Positions 1-5,014 of a DNA stretch of 5,014 nucleotides are shown piece after piece. The stretch covers positions 1 to 5,014 of the forward strand of contig JASLBJ010000164.1 in NCBI GenBank assembly GCA_030146725.1. The letters are read 5' to 3'. The stretch's first letter is position 1. The number at the start of each line of letters is the position of its first letter. Source of the DNA: Sphingomicrobium sp. GTDB taxonomy: Bacteria > Pseudomonadota > Alphaproteobacteria > Sphingomonadales > Sphingomonadaceae. The notes beneath the pieces are model-generated. The model was not told where the DNA came from. It worked only from the letters and a program-made list of their open reading frames with translations, and made no database searches. The position numbers and the translations under genes are program-made.

Positions 1-8
1 AGTATATA

Positions 9-24
9 CCCGAACCGCTTCGGG
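9..24. repeat. Small hairpin, 6-bp stem
   Basis: CCCGAA (9-14) and TTCGGG (19-24) are perfect reverse complements around a four-base loop, CCGC. A TTTT run follows only at 38-41, 13 bases after the stem, so it lacks the form of an intrinsic terminator. It could belong to the 3' end of an upstream transcription unit lying outside the window. Confidence 0.35.
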
Positions 25-222
25 CTACAGGCCATACTTTTAAGGCGGTGCCCGGGTCAGATCGCTCATTAAGAAAGGGCGTGAAGGATCCCTGGTACCG
101 GGAGGTGAGAGGGACCGTCTCGGCAGTGAGGGAACACAGTCTTAGTCGCCGCTTCTGAGTGCCGCCAGATCCACCGTAACGGCTAAAATGGGCGATCAGC
201 CGAATGACGGTTCTTGGCCGTT

Positions 223-264
223 AGCGGACGGTCCACTTACGTCCGCTTTCGACCCTTTGCGGAC
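223..264. repeat. Alternating inverted repeats GCGGAC / GTCCGC / GCGGAC
   Basis: Three copies of one hexamer alternate in orientation. AGCGGACG (223-230) pairs perfectly over 8 bp with CGTCCGCT (240-247) across a 9-base loop. The middle copy GTCCGC (241-246) also pairs with GCGGAC (259-264) across a 12-base loop, so two mutually exclusive hairpins are possible. The right half, of the form GTCCGCTTTCGACCC...GCGGACATT, resembles an intergenic repeat that I recall from sphingomonad genomes; that recollection is unchecked. No open reading frame of clear merit uses this stretch. Its role could be that of a mobile-like intergenic repeat, a protein-binding site, or an RNA structure in the leader of the rightward gene. 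Confidence 0.55.
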
Positions 265-283
265 ATTAGCCCCCTGGCGGCTT

Positions 284-299
284 GGCGGCCATTGCCGCC
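284..299. repeat. GC-rich hairpin, 6-bp stem
   Basis: GGCGGC (284-289) and GCCGCC (294-299) form a perfect stem around the four-base loop CATT. There is no T tract on either side, so it is not a typical terminator. It lies between the two larger inverted repeats and could be part of the same structured segment, although short GC stems also arise by chance in DNA of this composition. Confidence 0.3.
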
Positions 300-331
300 G
301 CTCCGGCTTGTCTCAGTTTCGCTCTGACGTG

Positions 332-363
332 GAACGTCTGCTCAGGTTGAGAAGCAGACGTTC
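332..363. repeat. Perfect 11-bp inverted repeat with 10-base loop
   Basis: GAACGTCTGCT (332-342) and AGCAGACGTTC (353-363) are perfect reverse complements around a ten-base loop. An 11-bp perfect stem is well above chance for a 500-base stretch. The core GTCTGCT/AGCAGAC differs by one base from the GTCCGCT/GCGGAC core of the repeat about 70 bases upstream, so both may belong to one repeat family. It ends about 120 bases before the chosen start of the SLOG gene and has no T tract. A regulatory site, an mRNA leader hairpin or a dispersed intergenic repeat are all possible. Confidence 0.6.
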
Positions 364-486
364 GGCTGAACCCAGTTTGCCACGCGGGGTCTCCCGCCTT
401 CCAGCGAACCGTTGCTTTCAGAGCCTCACCCGCTGCGCCATGGACCTACTTGCAGCAGAGCTATTTCGGCGACATCCTGCTGCCCT

Positions 487-2319
487 ATGGAGCGAGGGTC
501 AGAGCACACTAATTGCTTTCGTCCACGAGCGGCCCTCGCCGTCGGCGTAACGGGCCATCGGCGCGAGCGCCTGGCTGCCGCGGGCGCAGACGACTCCTAT
601 ATTTCGAATACAGTTGCCCAGCTGCTCGGCGGCATTGCAAAGAGCTGCCGTGATGCAATCGAAGAGTACGGCGAGTTCTTCGCCGAGGCCAAAGCCGAAC
701 TGAGGCTAGTCACCGCGGTTGCCGAGGGCTCCGACCAGTTGGCAGGCGAGGTTGCCCGGCGCCAAGGATGGGTTCTCGACCTGTGCCTTCCTTTTTCGCG
801 GGAGGAGTATGCGCGCGACTTCAATGACGACCCCTCGCGCGTCCACTACCAGGAACTGCTGACAAGCGCCCGCTGCGTCTTCGAGCTGCACGGCAGCCGC
901 ACGGACGAACAGACGGCCTATCAGGCGGTCGGCCGGATGATCCTTGACCAGTGTGACGTGCTGATCGCTGTATGGGACGGCAATCCGGCCCGAGGCCGCG
1001 GCGGCACCGCCCAGGTCGTCGCAGAAGCGATTGGCCAACGCATCCCAGTGATCCGCATTGATCCTTCGGCACGAACGGAGCCCGAGTTGATGTGGAGCGG
1101 CCTCGACGATGCTGATCTTGAGCAGCTGCTTCTAGAAACCGTCCCCAGCGCCCCGGCAGTACCATTGCTCAAGAACCTGGTGTTCGCGCTCTCGCAGCCG
1201 CCTGGCCGTGAAGCCGACGCCAAATTACTGCGCAGGTTCCTCGCCGGCGGGCAGCGGCCGCACCGCCCGGCTATGTCCTACCCGCTGCTGCTGTGGGCGA
1301 CGGGCGTGCGGCCGATGCGCGTCTCGGACTTCCGGCACCGCGAGGAAGCTGACTCTGCCCGAGACCTGCGCGAGCTGCTTGCCACGGTTAGCGCGTCGCC
1401 ACACGTCGACAACGGTCGGCTTCAGCGCCTGGTTGACCGCTACGCGAGGGCCGACGCCGCGGCTCTCGATTATTCACGTCTGCACCGCAGCGGCTTCGTC
1501 GGCAATTACGCCCTAGCCGCCTTAGCGGTGCTCCTCGCCCTCGCTGGCCTCGTCATGCCGCAGCTCAAGGTGCTGCTGGTGGGTGGCGAACTCCTGGTTG
1601 TCGTCTCCATCCTCATCCGCACCCGCGCGGGCAATCGTGCGGGGTGGCACGCTATGTGGCTCGACAACCGCCACCTGGCTGAGCGGCTGCGCACGCTGTG
1701 CCTTACCTCCCTTGTCGGCGATCTTGGCCTGCGCCACAGTGAGCAGAGGGACGCAGCCGCGATCCCGGGCTGGGTTGGATGGTACAGCCGCGCAGCGGGC
1801 AGAGAGGCGGGTCTGCTCTGCCGTCGGGCTGACCGCGGCTATCTCGAGCAGGTTCAGGCAGTTGCGTTGGCAGCGATCGAGGAGCAGATCCACTACCAGG
1901 AGACCGGTGCGGCGGAGGCGCATGCCATCGAGGAGCGGCTGGAGCGTGCCGGCGAGTTCTGCTTTGGAGCCACGATCTTGGCGTGCACCGTCTGGCTCGT
2001 GCTCACCGTCGCCGGTGTCCAGATGCACATCAGCGGCAAGGTGAGTGCTACGGAAGTTTTGACGCTCCTAACCGGCCTCCTCCCGGCGCTAGGCGCAGCT
2101 TCTTACGGTATCCGCATGCAGGCGGATTTCGCCGGAAACGCAGCGCGGGCCGCTGTCACCTCCGACCGCTTATCGCGCCTTGCACAGTCGATCCGCCGAG
2201 ACCCCCCGTCGCAGGAAAGGCTAAGCGCGCGCCTCCGCCGCCTCGCCGACATTATGCTCGCCGACGTGGAACGGTGGAGGGCCACCTACAAGGTGCGGCA
2301 GCTCCGACTTCCCGGCTGA
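487..2319 (+). CDS. SLOG-type nucleotide-sensing domain fused to four-TM membrane effector-like region
   Basis: The predicted protein has 610 residues. Residues 18-190 read as a Rossmann-like SLOG-type domain. There is a first-strand loop GVTGHR (20-25), a second loop AEGSDQLA (79-86), and a strand with DVLIAVWDG (157-165) followed by the glycine-rich GRGGT (170-174), typical of phosphate or nucleotide contacts in this superfamily. After a helical linker come two hydrophobic segments (about 337-357 and 359-378), a cytosolic-looking helix with WLDNRHLAERLR (391-402), a charged helical stretch, two more hydrophobic segments (about 491-511 and 522-541), and a basic helical tail. This resembles SLOG-associated membrane effectors of the SLATT kind, but four segments instead of two makes the exact family uncertain. 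The inferred role is to bind a nucleotide-derived signal and act at the inner membrane. The frame is open back to a TTG at 412. I chose ATG 487 because it leaves a short N-terminus before the first strand. No good ribosome binding site precedes either start. Confidence 0.8.
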   Translation: MERGSEHTNCFRPRAALAVGVTGHRRERLAAAGADDSYISNTVAQLLGGIAKSCRDAIEEYGEFFAEAKAELRLVTAVAEGSDQLAGEVARRQGWVLDLCLPFSREEYARDFNDDPSRVHYQELLTSARCVFELHGSRTDEQTAYQAVGRMILDQCDVLIAVWDGNPARGRGGTAQVVAEAIGQRIPVIRIDPSARTEPELMWSGLDDADLEQLLLETVPSAPAVPLLKNLVFALSQPPGREADAKLLRRFLAGGQRPHRPAMSYPLLLWATGVRPMRVSDFRHREEADSARDLRELLATVSASPHVDNGRLQRLVDRYARADAAALDYSRLHRSGFVGNYALAALAVLLALAGLVMPQLKVLLVGGELLVVVSILIRTRAGNRAGWHAMWLDNRHLAERLRTLCLTSLVGDLGLRHSEQRDAAAIPGWVGWYSRAAGREAGLLCRRADRGYLEQVQAVALAAIEEQIHYQETGAAEAHAIEERLERAGEFCFGATILACTVWLVLTVAGVQMHISGKVSATEVLTLLTGLLPALGAASYGIRMQADFAGNAARAAVTSDRLSRLAQSIRRDPPSQERLSARLRRLADIMLADVERWRATYKVRQLRLPG

Positions 2320-2335
2320 ACTTTGAATGGTTCAG
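2316..2335. other. Short palindrome holding both convergent stop codons
   Basis: CTGAAC (2316-2321) and GTTCAG (2330-2335) form a 6-bp stem around an eight-base loop. The TGA of the rightward gene (2317-2319) and the TGA of the leftward gene (2332-2334) sit symmetrically inside the two arms. No T tract follows on either strand, so it is a weak candidate for a shared bidirectional terminator. The symmetry may only reflect two facing TGA codons plus chance. Confidence 0.25.
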
Positions 2336-2799
2336 AGGCCGATCCCCCCGTTCTTTATCTCCGGATCGTAGCATTCGATGATGCCCTCCTCGTCGCGGAA
2401 TCGCAGATTGTAATACAGTGTGCATTGTTCGTTGTTGAGGTCGATGACAAACAGCGTCGTGCCGCACGGCTTGATGTGTTCGACCGGGATCTCGGCGTCG
2501 TACATTCCCTGCTCGGGGCAGCAGTTCCGGTCGACCCAGATCGGATCGGCATCGTCGAACCGGAGCTTGCGCTTAGTGTTATCGATTAGGTGGAAGCGGA
2601 TCGGGGTTGCGGGGTCACCTTTTTTCCGGCGCGGCACCTCGATAGCGAGACTGGATTGTGGACCCCCGTCCTCGAAGCGCCAGTTATGGCTAAACTGGAG
2701 ACCCTTTCCGGTGACTTTTGCAAGCACGTCGACACGGATCGGCTTACCCGCCATTGACTGGCAGTTGTTCTGCGATTTCGGCTGCGGCAATTCATTCAT
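2332..2799 (-). CDS. Unrecognised 155-residue cysteine-containing protein, coupled to the TIR gene
   Basis: I do not recognise the family. The product has 155 residues, no signal peptide and no membrane segment. After a polar N-terminus of about 19 residues it alternates short hydrophobic strands with charged turns (for example IRVDVLAKV at 21-29, TLFVIDL at 115-121, CTLYYNLRF at 126-134), suggesting a mostly beta fold. Six cysteines are present (13, 93, 94, 112, 126, 143), including a CC pair, so metal binding or disulfides are possible but unproven. The chosen ATG at 2799 has AAAGGAG eight bases upstream. An in-frame upstream start at 2877 would give 181 residues but lies deep inside the TIR gene and is less likely. 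The gene overlaps the end of the TIR-TPR gene by 8 bp in another frame, indicating one operon and probable translational coupling. GC is about 57 percent by hand count, below the neighbouring TIR gene. A partner or regulator of the TIR protein is an inference from position only. Confidence 0.8.
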   Translation of the reverse strand: MNELPQPKSQNNCQSMAGKPIRVDVLAKVTGKGLQFSHNWRFEDGGPQSSLAIEVPRRKKGDPATPIRFHLIDNTKRKLRFDDADPIWVDRNCCPEQGMYDAEIPVEHIKPCGTTLFVIDLNNEQCTLYYNLRFRDEEGIIECYDPEIKNGGIGL

Positions 2800-4990
2800 G
2801 TCCGAGACTCCTTTGATCAGCTCCGGCCGGCGGCGGTCCCGAGTGCAGGTGGGCGGGGTGTCGGTAGCCGATCGCACTCAGGCGTCGGGAAGCCTGATCG
2901 GCTGCGACGTGATTCCCGGTGCGAAGATGCATCATCTGCACCTCAGAAAGCTCGCGCGGGTTCAGGAGCACGGAGGCGGGAGCCGCACGGATCGCTTGTC
3001 GCGCGGCCTCGACCGCAGCCCGTTGCCGGCCCATGGCGGCATGGGAGTCGCTCTCGGTCGCCAACGCCGCCACGGACAGGACGCGTTTGTCGAGCGGCCG
3101 CGCCTGGCGGGTCGCAGCGAGCAGCGCCTGGCGTGAAAGCGCAAGTGCTTCGGCGGGTGCGCGTTGGTGGAGCGCGAAGCGCGCACGCTGCAGCAGGCAG
3201 CGCGTCCAAAGTGGGCCATTCCAGTAGTTGACTGAGGGATCGAGCTTCACCAGCCGCTCGGTAACCGTGCAACCCGAGCGGATCGTTGCTGCCGCCTCGC
3301 TGACGCGACCGGTCGAAAGTTGCAAGTCTGCTAAATCGTGACGCGCGCCAGCGATCGCTTGCAACCATTCGCTATTGTCAGGCTCCACCTGGTATAATGC
3401 GTCGGAAATGGCGACTGCGCGATGCGCGTGCCCAAGCCCACCCGTGACCTCGCGGCGCGCTGCGAGCAATCTCCCAAGCGCGCGGTGAGCCGCCACTGCC
3501 GAACGATCGAGATCCGTGTCGCCGCTCTGCTTGCGGCGCAGCTCGACAAGCAGCTGCAGTTCTCGCTCGCGATGTGTCAGCGCCTGCTCTAGCTCACCGC
3601 TCTGCTCGTAAGCGTCCGCCAGCCAGGCGAGCCTGTTGGTGACATGCTTCTGGTAGTCGACGTTTGCCGGGTCGGCAGCGGCAAGGGCTTCGCTAACCGG
3701 GAGCGACCGGTGGAACACCTGCGCGGCTGTACGAAACCGCCGCTGCAGCAGCAGCAGCGTTCCCAGATTGGTATCCGCGTAAACCTGTTCAAGCCGGTAC
3801 TTACGCTCGCCGGGTGCAACCGCGGCCATCCTGTCAGCCAGCGCTTTATACTCTTCGAAGCGGCGGGTCGCTTGATCGAGTTCCCCTCGCTGCCAACCGA
3901 CGTAGCCGACCCAGAACACGTTTTGAGCATGCTCGAACAGGGCTTCTGGGTCGTGAGGGTTGCGGCGCACCAGCTCCGCACTGCCCGCGAGGGCAGCCGT
4001 ATAGCGGCTGAGCGCGCCGCTCAGGTCACCGCGTGCGCTAGCGATTTCACCAATCAGGGTCAGCGCCCTCGAACGCTGTGCCAGCGCCTCGTCCGTCAGC
4101 TCGGACCTGTCCTGCTTGTCGTAATACTTCAGCGCTCGGCTGCCGACGGAATCGAGAACTTCCAGCCGCCCGAGCGGCTCAAGCTTTTCCTTGAGATCGC
4201 CAAGCATGAAACCGACTAGGCCTTCCGCCTCCCGCTTCTGCTCGCGGGCTTCGTTGCGTGCCTGCACGGCGGTGACGGCGAGGGTGCTCGTTACTATCAT
4301 GCCAGCGAGTGACCCGGCAGCCATGAAGCCAAGTCGGCGCTGCCGCCGCAGGTGATCGCGCTGGACAAGGTCATCAAGGCCGACGCCCAAGATTGCGGCC
4401 GCGATCTTCAGCGCGCCGAGGCGCTTGCCGTCCCGACGGTCGCGCAGGTCTGCGGCGAGTGGGTCGGCGCGCTTGCCGGTCGGACGGCCGCGCTTATCGT
4501 ATCGTTCGCGCAGCGCGGGCGGAAAGCATTCCTCATGCTCCCGCCCCACAATCTCGCTGGCGAACGGCTCGCCATCAACGATGGCTGCGATCACGCAACC
4601 GTCCGCTCGCGCCCGCTTGAAGGCGTCGATCTCGCGGTTCGTCCATTTGGATACCGCTGCGGCGGGAGAGCAGAGAACAATCAGGCACGCGGAGGCGCCA
4701 AGCGCTCGCTTGATCTCGGCGCCAAGATCCTCGGCGGCGGCGAGTTCCTGTTTGTCACGGAAGATTGGGATTAGCTGTTTAGGCACGACGCCATGGGCGG
4801 TCAGCCGCCCGACCAGGCTGCGCGGGACCTTATATTCCTCTAGGGTAGAGTGAAGCCACTTCGCCGCAGCTTCATCTTTGTGGCTGTAGCTGATGAAGGC
4901 AATGTACTGAGCCGCCGACACCGTCGCGGGTGGGTCGGCAGGCGCTGCTGCCGAGCGATACCACTCAGATGATCGGGACCACCAGTTCAT
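2792..4990 (-). CDS. TIR domain protein with single TM segment and C-terminal TPR repeats
   Basis: The product has 732 residues. A TIR domain spans about 29-190. The first strand and loop are YIAFISYSHKDE (29-40), the BB-loop region is FRDKQELAAAEDLG (77-90), a central strand is CLIVLCSP (102-109), and SKWTNRE (114-120) places Glu120 where NAD-cleaving TIR proteins such as SARM1 carry their catalytic glutamate (W..xE). A basic stretch RDHLRRQRR (211-219) precedes one hydrophobic segment (about 220-243). By the positive-inside rule the TIR domain would be cytosolic and the C-terminal part periplasmic. After a juxtamembrane motif (KLEPLGRLEVLDSVGSRA, 269-286), helical TPR-like units run from about 305 to 705, roughly eight, several with the L-G-A pattern and a proline at the end. 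TPRs usually bind proteins or peptides, so this part may sense a partner. The first Met is at 4990, with GAGGG five bases upstream. The last 20 or so residues are a Pro/His/Gly-rich tail outside the repeats. It heads an operon with the 155-residue gene. NADase activity is inferred and not shown. Confidence 0.87.
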   Translation of the reverse strand: MNWWSRSSEWYRSAAAPADPPATVSAAQYIAFISYSHKDEAAAKWLHSTLEEYKVPRSLVGRLTAHGVVPKQLIPIFRDKQELAAAEDLGAEIKRALGASACLIVLCSPAAAVSKWTNREIDAFKRARADGCVIAAIVDGEPFASEIVGREHEECFPPALRERYDKRGRPTGKRADPLAADLRDRRDGKRLGALKIAAAILGVGLDDLVQRDHLRRQRRLGFMAAGSLAGMIVTSTLAVTAVQARNEAREQKREAEGLVGFMLGDLKEKLEPLGRLEVLDSVGSRALKYYDKQDRSELTDEALAQRSRALTLIGEIASARGDLSGALSRYTAALAGSAELVRRNPHDPEALFEHAQNVFWVGYVGWQRGELDQATRRFEEYKALADRMAAVAPGERKYRLEQVYADTNLGTLLLLQRRFRTAAQVFHRSLPVSEALAAADPANVDYQKHVTNRLAWLADAYEQSGELEQALTHRERELQLLVELRRKQSGDTDLDRSAVAAHRALGRLLAARREVTGGLGHAHRAVAISDALYQVEPDNSEWLQAIAGARHDLADLQLSTGRVSEAAATIRSGCTVTERLVKLDPSVNYWNGPLWTRCLLQRARFALHQRAPAEALALSRQALLAATRQARPLDKRVLSVAALATESDSHAAMGRQRAAVEAARQAIRAAPASVLLNPRELSEVQMMHLRTGNHVAADQASRRLSAIGYRHPAHLHSGPPPAGADQRSLGHE
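2808..2814 (-). promoter_or_regulatory. Strong Shine-Dalgarno for the 155-residue protein
   Basis: On the minus strand AAAGGAG lies eight bases before the ATG at 2799. It sits inside the last codons of the TIR-TPR gene. It decides the start of the downstream gene and, with the 8-bp overlap of stop and start, points to translation by ribosomes finishing the upstream gene or recruited at this site. Confidence 0.8.
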
Positions 4991-4995
4991 CCGCG

Positions 4996-5000
4996 CCCTC
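4996..5000 (-). promoter_or_regulatory. Probable ribosome binding site of the TIR-TPR gene
   Basis: On the minus strand GAGGG lies five bases before the ATG at 4990. No other Met occurs in the first 200 residues, so this site and the TIR fold beginning near residue 29 support the start. Only 24 bases upstream are visible, so the promoter lies outside the window. Confidence 0.5.
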
Positions 5001-5014
5001 GCGACTCGACCCGA

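Larger units (their letters stand above)
1..486. other. Gene-free upstream region with several inverted repeats
   Basis: I find no convincing gene here. One forward frame is open from base 3 to a TGA at 156-158 and could be the last 51 codons of a gene cut by the window edge, but I recognise nothing in it and its codon use is unremarkable. A 120-codon frame at 188-550 runs through the inverted repeats and into the next gene, so it is most likely chance. What is clear is repeated dyad symmetry at 9-24, 223-264, 284-299 and 332-363. This suggests intergenic repeat elements or regulatory structure rather than coding DNA. No convincing -35/-10 promoter pair was seen, although the promoter of the rightward gene should lie here. 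Confidence 0.6.

Noticed and set aside
9..41. Intrinsic terminator from the hairpin plus a TTTT run
   Set aside because: The T run is short and starts 13 bases after the stem, so the usual stem-then-T-tract form is absent.
3..158. Open frame at the left edge that might be the tail of an upstream gene
   Set aside because: Only 51 codons are visible, no motif or family is recognisable, and there is no supporting codon pattern; mentioned but not called.
188..550. 120-codon forward open frame
   Set aside because: It runs through the inverted repeats, has an Arg/Ser/Leu-rich composition typical of chance frames in GC-rich DNA, and overlaps the SLOG gene in another frame.
1522..2028. 168-codon minus-strand frame inside the SLOG gene
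   Set aside because: It lies opposite the membrane region of a gene with clear domain motifs, has no recognisable motif, and such antisense frames are common at this GC content.
2420..3136. 238-codon plus-strand frame across the TIR operon junction
   Set aside because: It is antisense to two genes with better support (TPR pattern, strong Shine-Dalgarno, overlap), with no recognisable domain.
3741..3760. GCA/GCT trinucleotide run
   Set aside because: It is four units long, encodes the Leu-rich TLLLLQ stretch of a TPR helix, and is ordinary for such proteins.
3644..4219. 191-codon plus-strand frame opposite the TPR region
   Set aside because: The minus strand shows continuous TPR-like helices here; the plus-strand translation shows no coherent motif.
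487..4990. A canonical type I Thoeris locus (SIR2-SLOG ThsA plus small ThsB)
   Set aside because: There is no SIR2 domain, the TIR protein is large with TM and TPR parts, and the genes converge instead of forming one operon; only the domain logic is shared.
1..5014. CRISPR array, tRNA, rRNA or insertion sequence
   Set aside because: No regularly spaced direct repeats, no cloverleaf-like stretch, no transposase motif and no terminal inverted repeats with target duplication were seen on either strand.

Overview
The window comes from a GC-rich bacterial chromosome or accessory region. An alphaproteobacterium, probably Sphingomonadales, fits best. The reasons are the high GC of the two large genes, the TIR-TM-TPR protein type (from memory abundant in sphingomonads), and upstream inverted repeats of the GTCCGCTTTCGACCC...GCGGACATT kind that I associate with intergenic DNA of that order. 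No database search was possible, so the taxonomic call is an inference.

Layout. Bases 1-486 hold no gene that I can support. They carry several inverted repeats, including a perfect 11-bp stem at 332-363. Bases 487-2319 (+) encode a protein of about 610 residues with an N-terminal Rossmann-like SLOG-type domain and a C-terminal half with four predicted membrane segments. Convergent to it, on the minus strand, lies a two-gene operon. A 732-residue TIR-TM-TPR protein (4990-2792) comes first. An unrecognised 155-residue, six-cysteine protein (2799-2332) follows; its start overlaps the end of the TIR gene by 8 bp and has a strong Shine-Dalgarno. The two transcription units meet tail to tail, with only 12 bases between the two stop codons.

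Interpretation. TIR domains with the catalytic glutamate can cleave NAD and make cyclic ADP-ribose-type signals. SLOG domains bind nucleotide-derived ligands, as in the SLOG sensor of Thoeris ThsA. A TIR protein next to a SLOG protein fused to membrane helices therefore suggests a signal-producer/sensor-effector pair, possibly an antiphage or stress-response module in which ligand binding opens or disturbs the membrane. The small protein may be an accessory or regulatory partner. The domain readings rest on visible motifs. The joint function is a hypothesis: the two parts are not co-transcribed, and solitary TIR-TPR proteins are common.
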